DNA of 64,000 nucleotides, taken from Streptomyces cathayae (GTDB taxonomy: Bacteria; Actinomycetota; Actinomycetes; Streptomycetales; Streptomycetaceae). Location: assembly GCF_029760955.1 (NCBI RefSeq), contig NZ_CP121682.1, positions 6,262,001 through 6,326,000 of the forward strand. Reading direction: 5' to 3'. Below, piece by piece: positions 18,379-27,787 of the stretch. Each line of letters opens with the position of its first letter. The stretch's first letter is position 1. The translations under genes were made by a program, and so were the position numbers. A model generated the notes under the pieces. The model was not told where the DNA came from. It saw only the letters and a list, made by a program, of their open reading frames with translations, and did no database searches.

Positions 18379-19120
18379 TCAGCCGGACAGGTACCGATCC
18401 GCCCGGAGGACCGAGGCGTGGCGGGTGCGGATGAGGAAGTCCTCCACCCGCCGACGGTCCGGTTCCGCGGGGAGCGGGCTGTGCCGGACGGCCTCCCCGG
18501 CCTCCCGCTCCAGACGCGTCATCCGTGCCTCGACCTCGGACCAGGCGACCTCGCCCCGCTTCACCGCGAGCAGCGACGCGCGCTCCTCGCCCACGTCGAT
18601 CGTGAGGGTGCCCGTGCGCAGCACGTCGCGGGCGGAGGCCAGCAGACGGAGCAGATGCATCGCGTGCTTCCACCGGGGCGCCCCGTGGACGCGGACGTCG
18701 GCCTCCAGTTTGCGGCGCTGGTTGTGGGCGATGGGGGCACCGCCCGCGCGAGCGAAGCCGAGCGTGGGGGAGGGTGAACGTCTCGTGGACCTGGCGGGAG
18801 AGGAAAGCACCGCGCAAGGCGAGCAGTTCGCGCCCGGTGCCGTCGGCGTGCTCCACGAGCGGCGAGTGCAGGCACTCCAGGATGTTGGGGTTGGCCCGCA
18901 GGGCCAGCTCGCAGAAGCGCTCCAGCTCCCAGCTGAACTGCTCCTCGGCCGGTCCCTCGACATGGGTCGGCGGCTTCTCGAAGCGCCAGAACAGGGGAGT
19001 GGGGGCGAGGAAGACGCCCCGGCGGTCGGTGTCGCTGCCCTCCGTGGCCAGACCGAAGGCACGCGACCCCATGACGCAGGCGTAGACGGTGTGGTCGCGG
19101 ACCAGGTGCTCGGGGCGCAT
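18379..19120 (-). pseudogene. Nucleotidyltransferase-like protein, broken by a short repeat
   Basis: A MNT/nucleotidyltransferase-type gene in two frames. From ATG 19120 the first frame reads MRPEHLVRDHTVYACVMGSR then AFGLATEGSDTDRRGVF, the GSRAxGLAxxxSDxD nucleotidyltransferase signature, and goes on to 'FLSRQVHETFT'. There the 41-bp repeat at 18733-18773 interrupts it. The natural continuation (NQRRKLEADVRVHGAPRWKH, then LLRLLASARDVLRTG, to stop 18379) is in a second frame. The inserted length breaks the frame, so a full product is not made unless ribosomes shift. The N-terminal half could still be translated on into an unrelated frame ending at 18308. The original function is unknown; such proteins are often tRNA-nucleotidyltransferase-like or modify small molecules. 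Confidence 0.8.
18733..18773 (+). repeat. GC-rich dispersed repeat, copy 2 (inside a gene)
   Basis: GGGGGCACCGCCCGCGCGAG followed by CGAAGCCGAGCGTGGGGGAGG. It shares the CGAAGCCGAG-GTGGGGGAGG core with copy 1 and splits the nucleotidyltransferase reading frame. Confidence 0.7.
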
Positions 19121-19142
19121 GACCGGGAGCGTAGGCGGTGGC

Positions 19143-19667
19143 TCACGCCAGGCGAATCGAATTTCCCTCCACCGTGATCTGCTCCGCAGGCAGCGGACTG
19201 GTCGCCGGGCCCCGGTCCACCGAGCCGTCGGTGACCCGGAACCGGCTGCCGTGGCAGGCGCAGTCGACGGTGCCGTCCGAGACGTCCGCCAGGAGGCAGT
19301 GCTGGTGGGTGCAGATCGCCGAGAAGGCATTGAAGCCGCCCCGCTCCGGCTGCGTCACCACGATCTTCTCCTCCTTGAGGATCACCCCTCGGCCCCCCGG
19401 GATGTCGCCGGTCGAGGCCGGTTCCCGGCCTGCGGACGCGCTGGGCGGAGCGGTGTCCGTGGCGGTGTCCGGCGAGGAACCCTCGCCGTTCCCGCCCCCG
19501 CCGCAGCCGACGGCCGGTGCCGTCACACCTGTCGCGAGAAGGACCGTGCGCCGTGTCGTGGGAGTGGACGTGTCGTCGCTCCGGGGGAGAGGAAGGACCG
19601 CGGGCGAGGCGGAGAGGGCCCCAGCAGTCTGGCACCGGACACGCCGTCCGTCTCGGCGGGCGGGCAC
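19143..19667 (-). CDS. Rieske [2Fe-2S] protein, probable Tat-exported lipoprotein
   Basis: A 174-residue protein. The C-terminal Rieske fold has the cluster ligands in 'ICTHQHCLLADVSDG' and 'CACHGSRF' (C-x-H and C-x2-H). Before it comes a twin-arginine motif (TTRRTVLLATG) and a lipobox-like APAVGC, after which a Gly/Ser/Pro linker leads to the Rieske domain, so it is probably a Tat-exported lipoprotein carrying an electron on the outer membrane face. The start is unsure: GTG 19667 puts the twin Arg near residue 38, later than usual, and no start codon lies just before them. No redox partner is adjacent. Confidence 0.8.
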   Translation of the reverse strand: MPARRDGRRVRCQTAGALSASPAVLPLPRSDDTSTPTTRRTVLLATGVTAPAVGCGGGGNGEGSSPDTATDTAPPSASAGREPASTGDIPGGRGVILKEEKIVVTQPERGGFNAFSAICTHQHCLLADVSDGTVDCACHGSRFRVTDGSVDRGPATSPLPAEQITVEGNSIRLA

Positions 19668-19783
19668 CGGACACCGGCCGCGCCCGTTCTGACTAGGCTG
19701 GACGACCGACACCCACGTCGGCGGGCCGGTGAGTGAACACGCCGGCACCCCCGTACATCAGCGCACCAGCAAGGAGCATCGTC

Positions 19784-20146
19784 GTGGCGGTACGAGCGGT
19801 CCGGGGCGCCGTCCAACTCGAGCGGGACGAGTCCGGTCACATGGAGGAGCAGGTCGGAGCCCTGCTCACTGCTGTCCTGCAGCGCAACGGTCTGGCCGCG
19901 GACGACCTGATCAGCATCTGGTTCACGGCCACGCCCGACCTGCACTCCGATTTCCCGGCCGCTGCCGCCCGCAGGCTCGGCATCGTCGACGTCCCCCTGA
20001 TCTGCGCCCAGGAACTGGACGTCGAGGGCGCCATGCCCCGCGTCGTCCGCATCCTCGCGCACATCGAGTCCGATCTGCCGCGTGCCGACATCGCCCATGT
20101 GTACCTCGGTGCCGCGGCGGCCCTGCGCAAGGACATCGCCCAGTGA
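19784..20146 (+). CDS. aroH: Chorismate mutase, AroH class
   Basis: Converts chorismate to prephenate at the branch to phenylalanine and tyrosine. The 120-residue product (VRAVRGAVQLERDESGHMEE, ISIWFTATPDLHSDFPAAAA, 'HVYLGAAAALRKDI') is the monofunctional AroH trimer type, not the AroQ helical type. GTG 19784 has AAGGAG with 7-nt spacing. It overlaps tyrA by 4 bp, so the product feeds directly to prephenate dehydrogenase from the same mRNA. Confidence 0.95.
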   Translation: MAVRAVRGAVQLERDESGHMEEQVGALLTAVLQRNGLAADDLISIWFTATPDLHSDFPAAAARRLGIVDVPLICAQELDVEGAMPRVVRILAHIESDLPRADIAHVYLGAAAALRKDIAQ

Positions 20147-21228
20147 GAACCGCACTCGTCATCGGCACCGGGCTGATCGGCACGTCCGCCGCCCTCGCCC
20201 TGTCCCGGCGGGGCGTCGTCGTCCACCTCGTCGACCACGACCCGGAGCAGGCCCGTACGGCCGCCGCGCTCGGCGCAGGCACCGACCGGGAGCCGGCGGG
20301 CCCGGTGGACCTGGCGATCGTCGCCGCCCCGCCCGCCCATGTGGCCGGAGTCCTCGCCGAGGCCATGAGCCGTGGGGCGGCGCGCGGCTACATCGACGTC
20401 GCCAGTGTGAAGGGCGGTCCGCGCCGCGAACTCGAGGAGCGGGGGCTCGACCTGTCGGCGTACATCGGTACCCACCCCATGTCCGGCCGGGAGAAGTCCG
20501 GCCCGCTGGCCGCCGGCGCGGATCTCTTCGAGGGCCGCCCGTGGGTGCTCACCCCCACCCGGGACACCGACACCGAGGTGCTGAACCTCGTCCTCGAACT
20601 GGTCTCGCACTGCAGGGCCGTACCGGTCGTCATGGACGCCGACGCCCACGACCGTGCCGTGGCCCTCGTCTCCCACATGCCGCACCTGGTGTCCAGCATG
20701 GTCGCCGCACGCCTGGAACACGCCGAGGAGGCCGCCGTACGGCTGTGCGGGCAGGGCATCCGGGACGTGACCCGGATCGCCGGCTCGGACCCCCGGATGT
20801 GGATCGACATCCTCTCCGCGAATCCCGGACCGGTCGCCGACCTGCTCACCGACGTCGCCACCGACCTGGAGGAGACGGTGCGGTCCCTGCGCGCACTGCA
20901 GTCCTCCGACGAGGACAAGCGCCGCGAGGGCAGCACCGGCGTCGAGGGCGTGCTGCGCCGCGGCAACGCCGGCCGGATCCGGGTCCCCGGCAAGCACGGC
21001 TCCGCGCCGCGCGTCTACGAGGTCGTGGCGGTGCTCATCGACGACCAGCCGGGCCAGCTGGCCCGCATCTTCGCCGACGCGGGACGGGCGGGCGTCAACA
21101 TCGAGGACGTGCGCATCGAGCACGCGACCGGGCAGCAGACCGGTCTGATGCAGCTCATGGTGGAACCCGACGCGGCCCCGGTGCTCACCGCGGCACTCCG
21201 GGAGCGGGGCTGGGCGATCCGCCAGTGA
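20143..21228 (+). CDS. tyrA: Prephenate dehydrogenase
   Basis: Oxidatively decarboxylates prephenate to 4-hydroxyphenylpyruvate for tyrosine. The 361-residue protein has an N-terminal Rossmann fold (ALVIGTGLIGTSAALALSRR), the catalytic His region 'YIGTHPMSGREKSG' and 'DRAVALVSHMPHLVSSMVAA', and a C-terminal ACT domain (VYEVVAVLIDDQPGQLARIF through ALRERGWAIRQ) that probably gives tyrosine feedback control. The GTG start overlaps the aroH stop (GTGA). Nothing unusual is seen. Confidence 0.95.
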   Translation: MRTALVIGTGLIGTSAALALSRRGVVVHLVDHDPEQARTAAALGAGTDREPAGPVDLAIVAAPPAHVAGVLAEAMSRGAARGYIDVASVKGGPRRELEERGLDLSAYIGTHPMSGREKSGPLAAGADLFEGRPWVLTPTRDTDTEVLNLVLELVSHCRAVPVVMDADAHDRAVALVSHMPHLVSSMVAARLEHAEEAAVRLCGQGIRDVTRIAGSDPRMWIDILSANPGPVADLLTDVATDLEETVRSLRALQSSDEDKRREGSTGVEGVLRRGNAGRIRVPGKHGSAPRVYEVVAVLIDDQPGQLARIFADAGRAGVNIEDVRIEHATGQQTGLMQLMVEPDAAPVLTAALRERGWAIRQ

Positions 21229-21402
21229 GCCCCGCCGGACAGCGGGCGGGCGACGGCGTCCTGCGACAGCGCCCGTGCCGGTTCCGGGGCCCTGCGCGCA
21301 GCCGGGAGCGGGTAGGGCCGATCGGGGGACCTACACCCAGTAACCTTGTGCAGGGCGGTCACGCCCCGCTCCCCGTCAGCCAGGTCCAGGAAGGTCCCCA
21401 CT

Positions 21403-22083
21403 GTGGAAAGCGCCACGCCAGTGATCGTCGCCATCGACGGTCCGTCCGGCACGGGCAAGTCGAGCACGTCGAAGGCCGTGGCGGCACAGCTCGGCCTGAG
21501 CTACCTGGACACCGGGGCCCAGTACCGGGCGATCACGTGGTGGATGGTCACCAACAGCATCGACATCGCCGACCCCTCCGCGATCGCCGCCGTGGCCGGC
21601 AAGCCCGAGATCGTCTCCGGCACCGACCCGTCGGGACCGACCATAACGGTCGACGGTGTCGACGTGGCCGGTCCGATCCGCGAGCAGGACGTCACCTCCA
21701 GGGTCAGCGCCGTCAGCGCGGTCCCCGAGGTGCGTTCCCGGATCACCGAACTGCAGCGCACGATCGCCGGCTCCGCGGTGACCGGCATCGTCGTCGAGGG
21801 CCGCGACATCGGGACCACCGTGCTGCCCGACGCCGACCTGAAGATCTTCCTCACCGCCTCCCCGGAGGCGCGCGCCGCCCGCCGCAGCGGTGAGCTGAAG
21901 GGCGCCGACCTGCACACCACCCGCGAGGCCCTGATCAAGCGGGACGCGGCCGACTCCAGCCGCAAGACCTCCCCGCTGGCCAAGGCGGACGACGCGGTCG
22001 AGGTGGACACCACCGACCTGACGCTGAAGCAGGTCATCGAGTGCGTCGTCACCCTCGTCGAGGAGAAGCGAGCCGGACGGTGA
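21403..22083 (+). CDS. cmk: Cytidylate kinase
   Basis: Phosphorylates CMP and dCMP with ATP. The 226-residue protein has the P-loop 'VIVAIDGPSGTGKSSTSKAV', the substrate region 'SYLDTGAQYRAITWWMV', and 'GIVVEGRDIGTTVLPDADLK', all classical. GTG 21403 is chosen because AGGAAGG lies 8 bases before it. The stop overlaps the start of the acyltransferase gene by 4 bp; the cmk-plsC-der order is widely conserved in actinomycetes. Confidence 0.96.
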   Translation: MESATPVIVAIDGPSGTGKSSTSKAVAAQLGLSYLDTGAQYRAITWWMVTNSIDIADPSAIAAVAGKPEIVSGTDPSGPTITVDGVDVAGPIREQDVTSRVSAVSAVPEVRSRITELQRTIAGSAVTGIVVEGRDIGTTVLPDADLKIFLTASPEARAARRSGELKGADLHTTREALIKRDAADSSRKTSPLAKADDAVEVDTTDLTLKQVIECVVTLVEEKRAGR

Positions 22084-22727
22084 CCGGACTTCCGTCGGCG
22101 CGGGGTGCCGAGGTGGGGCGGCGGATCGGCGTCGGCCTGATGTACGGGCTGTGGAAGCCGCGCGTGCTGGGCGCCTGGCGGGTGCCCGCAGCCGGTCCGG
22201 TGGTGCTCGCGGTGAATCACTCCCACAACATCGACGGACCGATGGTCATGGGCGTGTCGCCCCGGCCGACGCACTTCCTGATCAAGAAGGAGGCGTTCGT
22301 CGGACCGCTCGACCCGTTCCTGACCGGCATCGGCCAGGTGAAGGTGGACCGGGACACCACCGACCGCACGGCGGTCTCCCGGGCACTCGGCGTCCTGCGG
22401 GAGGGCGGCGTCCTCGGCATCTTCCCCGAGGGCACCCGGGGCGAGGGCGACTTCGCCTCGCTGCGCGCGGGGCTCGCGTACTTCGCCGTACGCGGCGGCG
22501 CGCCGATCGTGCCCGTCGCCGTGCTGGGAAGTTCCGGGCGGGGCGGACGGTTGATAAAGGGGCTGCCCCCGCTGCGCTCCCGTGTCGACGTGGTCTTCGG
22601 AGACCCGTTCGACGCGAGCGGCGGCGACGGCCGCCGTACCCGCAAGGCGCTGGACGCGGCGACCGAGCGGATCCAGAAGCAGCTCACCGCGCACCTGGAA
22701 AACGCCAGACGCCTCACCGGGCGCTAG
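22080..22727 (+). CDS. 1-acylglycerol-3-phosphate acyltransferase family protein
   Basis: A 215-residue PlsC-type acyltransferase, normally forming phosphatidic acid by acylating lysophosphatidic acid at the membrane. The catalytic HX4D motif is in AVNHSHNIDGPMV, and the acceptor-binding motif in 'GIFPEGTRGEGDFASLRAG'; only short hydrophobic stretches and no clear signal peptide are present. Starts at a GTG overlapping the cmk stop and is followed after 72 bp by der. The acyl donor and exact acceptor are not determined by sequence. Confidence 0.92.
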   Translation: MTGLPSARGAEVGRRIGVGLMYGLWKPRVLGAWRVPAAGPVVLAVNHSHNIDGPMVMGVSPRPTHFLIKKEAFVGPLDPFLTGIGQVKVDRDTTDRTAVSRALGVLREGGVLGIFPEGTRGEGDFASLRAGLAYFAVRGGAPIVPVAVLGSSGRGGRLIKGLPPLRSRVDVVFGDPFDASGGDGRRTRKALDAATERIQKQLTAHLENARRLTGR

Positions 22728-22799
22728 GCGAAACTGAGTAGTGGATCACCCGGAACCGGGCATTCCACCGACCACGACGGACAACGAGGTACGGACTTC

Positions 22800-24278
22800 A
22801 TGAACGACCACATCCAGCCCGACGGCTCGGCCGAGCACGAGCACGATCACGGGGCGCTCGGTGACGCCGAGTTCGCGGAGTTCATGGAGCTCGCCGCGGA
22901 GGAGGGCTTCGACCTCGAGGACGTCGAGGGCGCCATCGAGGCCGCCGGACACGGTCCGCTGCCCGTGCTCGCCGTCGTCGGACGCCCCAATGTCGGCAAG
23001 TCGACTCTGGTGAACCGCATCATCGGCCGCCGCGAGGCCGTCGTCGAGGACAAGCCCGGCGTCACCCGCGACCGCGTCACCTACGAGGCCGAGTGGGCCG
23101 GCCGCCGCTTCAAGGTCGTCGACACCGGCGGCTGGGAGCAGGACGTCCTCGGTATCGACGCCTCCGTGGCGGCGCAGGCCGAGTACGCGATCGAGGCGGC
23201 CGACGCCGTGGTGTTCGTGGTGGACGCCAAGGTCGGCGCGACCGACACCGACGAGGCCGTCGTCCGGCTGCTGCGCAAGGCGGGCAAGCCGGTGGTCCTG
23301 TGTGCCAACAAGGTGGACGGCCAGAGCGGCGAGTCCGACGCCTCCTACCTGTGGTCCCTGGGCCTGGGCGAGCCGCACCCCGTCTCGGCCCTGCACGGCC
23401 GCGGCACCGGCGACATGCTGGACCAGGTCCTGGAGGCGCTGCCGCAGGCACCCGCGCAGACCTTCGGCACGGCGGTCGGCGGCCCTCGCCGGGTCGCCCT
23501 GATCGGCCGCCCGAACGTCGGCAAGTCCTCGCTGCTGAACAAGGTCGCCGGTGAGGAGCGTGTCGTCGTCAACGAGATCGCCGGCACCACCCGCGACCCG
23601 GTCGACGAGCTGATCCAGCTGGGTGGCAAGACCTGGAAGTTCGTCGACACCGCGGGCATCCGCAAGCGCGTCCACCTGCAGCAGGGCGCCGACTACTACG
23701 CCTCGCTGCGTACCGCCGCCGCCGTCGAGAAGGCCGAGGTGGCCGTCGTCCTGCTCGACGCCGCCGACTCCATCTCGGTGCAGGACCAGCGCATCGTCAC
23801 CATGGCCGTCGAGGCGGGGCGGGCGCTCGTCCTGGCCTTCAACAAGTGGGACACCCTCGACGAGGAGCGCCGCTACTACCTGGAGCGGGAGATCGAGACC
23901 GAGCTCGGCCAGGTGACGTGGGCGCCGCGGGTGAACGTGTCGGCCCACACCGGACGCCACATGGAGAAGCTGGTCCCGGCGATCGAGACGGCCCTGGCGG
24001 GCTGGGAGACCCGCGTCCCGACGGGCAGGCTGAACGCCTTCCTCGGCGAGCTGGTCGCCTCCCATCCGCACCCCGTGCGGGGCGGCAAGCAGCCGCGCAT
24101 CCTGTTCGGCACACAGGCCGGCACCAAGCCGCCGCGGTTCGTCCTGTTCGCCTCCGGCTTCATCGAGGCGGGTTACCGTCGGTTCATCGAGCGCCGGCTG
24201 CGCGAGGAGTTCGGCTTCGAGGGCACGCCGATCCACCTCTCGGTGCGGGTACGCGAGAAGCGCGGCAAGAAGAAGTGA
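22800..24278 (+). CDS. der: Ribosome-assembly GTPase Der (EngA)
   Basis: A double GTPase needed for 50S ribosome assembly. The 492-residue product begins with a 55-residue acidic extension, then G-domain 1 ([16 protein letters not shown], 'DTGGWEQDV', '[10 protein letters not shown]'), G-domain 2 ([16 protein letters not shown], '[20 protein letters not shown]', [10 protein letters not shown]), and the KH-like C-domain ending in a basic tail KRGKKK. The N-terminal extension is typical for actinomycetes. GAGG is 11 bases before the ATG. A giant hairpin terminator follows. Confidence 0.98.
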   Translation: MNDHIQPDGSAEHEHDHGALGDAEFAEFMELAAEEGFDLEDVEGAIEAAGHGPLPVLAVVGRPNVGKSTLVNRIIGRREAVVEDKPGVTRDRVTYEAEWAGRRFKVVDTGGWEQDVLGIDASVAAQAEYAIEAADAVVFVVDAKVGATDTDEAVVRLLRKAGKPVVLCANKVDGQSGESDASYLWSLGLGEPHPVSALHGRGTGDMLDQVLEALPQAPAQTFGTAVGGPRRVALIGRPNVGKSSLLNKVAGEERVVVNEIAGTTRDPVDELIQLGGKTWKFVDTAGIRKRVHLQQGADYYASLRTAAAVEKAEVAVVLLDAADSISVQDQRIVTMAVEAGRALVLAFNKWDTLDEERRYYLEREIETELGQVTWAPRVNVSAHTGRHMEKLVPAIETALAGWETRVPTGRLNAFLGELVASHPHPVRGGKQPRILFGTQAGTKPPRFVLFASGFIEAGYRRFIERRLREEFGFEGTPIHLSVRVREKRGKKK

Positions 24279-24284
24279 CCCGAC

Positions 24285-24343
24285 GGCACGCAGGGTGAAG
24301 GGGGCGGTCCCGATCGGGACCGCCCCCCTTCACCCTGCGTGCC
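24285..24343. terminator. Very large bidirectional terminator after der
   Basis: An almost perfect palindrome with about 28-bp arms centred near 24313 (left GGCACGCAGGGTGAAG..., right ...CTTCACCCTGCGTGCC) with a single extra C in the right arm. It separates der from the convergent gene at 24368-24790 and can stop both transcripts. Confidence 0.9.
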
Positions 24344-24367
24344 GTAGGCGGCCCCGGTGGCCCTCGG

Positions 24368-24790
24368 TCAGCTCTCCCGGCGCGGGGCCGGGGGCAGCGC
24401 CGCCGGTACGTGGGGCCTCCCGATGGCGTGCCGGCCGACCGCTGCGACCTGCTGCCACTGCGGCTGCTGCCCGGCGGTCTGCCGGGCGCCGCCCGCCCCC
24501 GCGCCGTAGGCGCCGTACGACCCGCCGAAGGTCCCCGAACCGTGGCCGACGGACGAGTCCGTACCGGCGGACGGGCTCGTTCTGTGCGGGATGCTTCCGA
24601 AAGCGGTGAAGCCCAGTTTGTCCTCGCCGCTGCGGTCGCCCGGCAGTGAGCGGAAGGACTTCACGTACTCGGCGTAGAGCGCGTCGTAGATCGGCGTGGC
24701 CGAAGGGCCGCTCGTGGAGTCCTGAGCAGACCGCACCGGGGCGGGGACCAACGGGAAGGCCTGGCGGCGGGGAGCGTCGTATGCGTGCAC
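24368..24790 (-). CDS. Streptomyces conserved hypothetical protein
   Basis: A 140-residue soluble protein of unknown function. It has a short structured-looking core (ATPIYDALYAEYVKSFRSLP then GDRSGEDKLGFTAFG) flanked by a low-complexity Gly/Ala/Tyr/Gln region (GSGTFGGSYGAYGAGAGGAR) and a proline-rich end. I recall similar proteins only in streptomycetes. GTG 24790 has GGGAG close upstream. It is convergent with der and codirectional with the next gene, 139 bp away. Confidence 0.75.
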   Translation of the reverse strand: MHAYDAPRRQAFPLVPAPVRSAQDSTSGPSATPIYDALYAEYVKSFRSLPGDRSGEDKLGFTAFGSIPHRTSPSAGTDSSVGHGSGTFGGSYGAYGAGAGGARQTAGQQPQWQQVAAVGRHAIGRPHVPAALPPAPRRES

Positions 24791-24929
24791 GTATCTCCCA
24801 ACGACCCCGCCCGGCGAGGGATGCGGCCCACACGGGGTTTTCGCCGGTCACCGACCGGTCGGCCGTCGTCGGACGGCCGGCTCCCGCCGGCCGTCCGGTG
24901 GTCGGCTTCCTTCGCCGGGCAGAGGCCGG

Positions 24930-25754
24930 TCAGAGGCCGGCCAGCGGCAGTGCCGCCGCGACCAGCCTCCCGTTCGCCGCCGCCCGGTCCAGGGCGTCGC
25001 GCAGCAGGTCCTCGCGCGGCTGACGGCCGATCGAGCCGACCGGGGCCGCGAACAGCAGCACCTGCTGGTGCTTGTTGGCGGCCGTTCGCCAGCCCTCGGT
25101 GACCTGGAGCGGCTGGTGCGCCTGCCACCAGGCCACCGGCTGTCCGCCGTTCGGGTTCGGCTGGAGCACCGCGTGCAGCTGGCCCACGGCCAGCAGTACC
25201 GACCAGCCGTGCAGCACGGGCGGTGTGGTGGACAGTTCGGTCACGGGGACGAAGCCCTGCTCGATGAGCAGCGGCAGGAAGTCGTCGCCGGGCGCGAGCG
25301 AACCGGGCCGCGCGACCGGCGCGGTCGGCTCGACGACCAGGGCCGGGTGCAGTTCCCCGGCGATCAGGACCAGTCCGCTGGTCACGCCGAGCACGGCCTG
25401 CTCCGGCACGGCCTGCTCCGGTGCGATGTGTCCCGGTGGGACGTGTGCGGCCTGGACGGCGGGTGCGGGTGCGGTGTCGTTTCCGCCGATGGACCGCACG
25501 GCTCCCTGGAGCTGCTCCTCGGTGACCTGGACGACCTGCGAGGGCAGGCAGGTGGAATGGGCGAAGGCGAGGACGGCGGTCTCCTCCCCGATGAACAGGA
25601 CTGTGCTGGTGCGCTCCTGCTCCGGGTCGCCCGGGGTGCGGCAGGAGGTGCAGTCGTAGCCGCCCGGGGCGGAATCTCCGGCGAGCAGGCGGTCGGCTTC
25701 TTCGTCGCCGATCTCGGCGCGTACCTCGTCGCTGACGTCGAGCATGCGCGGCAC
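24930..25754 (-). CDS. Conserved hypothetical protein with CxxC motif
   Basis: A 274-residue soluble protein, function not recognised. The N-terminal part has a CxxC pair (GGYDCTSCRTPGDPE) and the pattern 'TSTVLFIGEETAVLAFAHST', suggestive of a small zinc or redox site; the second half has 'HGWSVLLAVGQLHAVLQPNP' and 'GWRTAANKHQQVLLFAAPVG'. A Pro/Ala-rich linker joins the halves. GTG 25754 is preceded by GGGAG at 6-nt spacing; the internal ATG 9 bases later is the alternative. No neighbour suggests a role. Confidence 0.75.
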   Translation of the reverse strand: MPRMLDVSDEVRAEIGDEEADRLLAGDSAPGGYDCTSCRTPGDPEQERTSTVLFIGEETAVLAFAHSTCLPSQVVQVTEEQLQGAVRSIGGNDTAPAPAVQAAHVPPGHIAPEQAVPEQAVLGVTSGLVLIAGELHPALVVEPTAPVARPGSLAPGDDFLPLLIEQGFVPVTELSTTPPVLHGWSVLLAVGQLHAVLQPNPNGGQPVAWWQAHQPLQVTEGWRTAANKHQQVLLFAAPVGSIGRQPREDLLRDALDRAAANGRLVAAALPLAGL

Positions 25755-26850
<1,096 letters not shown>

Positions 26851-26887
26851 ACCGCCCGGGCGAACCGGGGCCCCAGGTGAGGCCCGG

Positions 26888-27142
26888 TCACCCGCGGTGA
26901 GACCCGTCCGGTCGGCTGCCGGTACTCGGCCGCCCGGACGGGACCTTCGGCGTCGGAACCGGCGTCAGGTCCGGCGGCTGGGTCCCCCAGTCTCCCCCGG
27001 TGAACACCACCGCACCCCGGTGCGGTTCGTGGACGAAGGCGGGCCGGTCGCGCAGTGCGGCCGGGAGTCGCTGTTCGGCGATCACCGCGCACGCGTGGAG
27101 CGCGGCCGCGGGCCGGATCTCCCGGGGTGACACGAACCGCAC
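26888..27142 (-). CDS. Possible small hypothetical protein or gene remnant
   Basis: An 84-residue frame with coding-like third-position GC. It reads as a small folded part (IRPAAALHACAVIAEQRLPA, 'FVHEPHRGAVVFTGGDW') plus a Pro/Ser-rich tail. No family is recognised, the ribosome site is poor, and it starts abruptly at GTG, so it may be the 3' end of a truncated gene. A hairpin at 26902-26941 lies inside its end. Confidence 0.3.
   Translation of the reverse strand: MRFVSPREIRPAAALHACAVIAEQRLPAALRDRPAFVHEPHRGAVVFTGGDWGTQPPDLTPVPTPKVPSGRPSTGSRPDGSHRG
26902..26941. terminator. Hairpin downstream of the rpf gene
   Basis: Perfect 9-bp arms CCCGTCCGG (26902-26910) and CCGGACGGG (26933-26941), 22-nt loop, about 50 bases after the rpf stop. 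A weak candidate terminator. Confidence 0.35.
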
Positions 27143-27522
27143 CTGCTTCGACGTACCTCACCTGCCCTGCAAGCCCTGTGGCATCGACCGCGGTCACGGT
27201 TCCCGTGTCGGGACCGCGAAGACGGCGGACCATGTGAGGGAAACGCGAGCATTCTGTGTGGTAACGCCTTTGCGGGCATGCGGACGGCGAAATGCATGAG
27301 GTCCCGGACGTCCCTTCCCGAACTCGCCGCCGTGTTTATCGATGCTCCCGGCGCGAGGCTCGGGAATTTTCCTCGACTTCCCCCGGAAGAGGCGCCGAAC
27401 CACCCATTCGTGTGATGGTTGCGGGGATAAACGCCTGTCGTGATCCTGTGACAGAAGTGTGACCCTGGGGGGATCTCGGAGCGTGTTCCCGGCCGGGCCT
27501 TCCGTGTCCGCCGGGCAGGGCA
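27143..27522. other. Gene-free region upstream of the I78 inhibitor gene
   Basis: About 380 bases without a supported gene and with lower GC than the surroundings (for example 27233-27300 and 27405-27470). Probably promoter DNA for the small downstream gene; no clear repeat or RNA structure is seen. Confidence 0.5.
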
Positions 27523-27528
27523 TAGCGT
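27523..27528 (+). promoter_or_regulatory. -10 element TAGCGT, leaderless start
   Basis: TAGCGT ends 6 bases before the ATG at 27535, and there is no ribosome site between them. This spacing places the transcription start at or next to the start codon. Confidence 0.5.
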
Positions 27529-27534
27529 GACCGT

Positions 27535-27750
27535 ATGGCACCCCTTCCGACACACTCCGCGGAACCCGACGACAGCCCGGACGCCTATGTGGGCCTGCCC
27601 GCGGACCGCGCCGAGCGACTCGCGCGCGAGCGCGGCTGGTCGACGGTGCGGGCGCTGCCGCCGGGAGCGATCATCACCATGGAGTACCTCGTGGGACGGC
27701 TGAACTTCGAGGTGCGCAACGGCAGCGTGGCGCGGTCCTGGAAGGGCTGA
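27535..27750 (+). CDS. I78-family peptidase inhibitor
   Basis: A 71-residue protein of the I78 proteinase-inhibitor family: 'YVGLPADRAERLARERGWST' followed by 'GAIITMEYLVGRLNFEVRNG' and 'SVARSWKG'. The RLNFEV stretch and the following Gly-x-Val form the reactive-loop region of the fold. No signal peptide, so it probably protects cytosolic proteins or leaves the cell by another route. The leader is absent or nearly so. Two secreted streptogrisin-type serine proteases lie 8-13 kb away, a possible but unproven link. Confidence 0.82.
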   Translation: MAPLPTHSAEPDDSPDAYVGLPADRAERLARERGWSTVRALPPGAIITMEYLVGRLNFEVRNGSVARSWKG

Positions 27751-27787
27751 GGCGCGGCGGCGCCCCGGAATCCCCCAGGGTGGTCCG

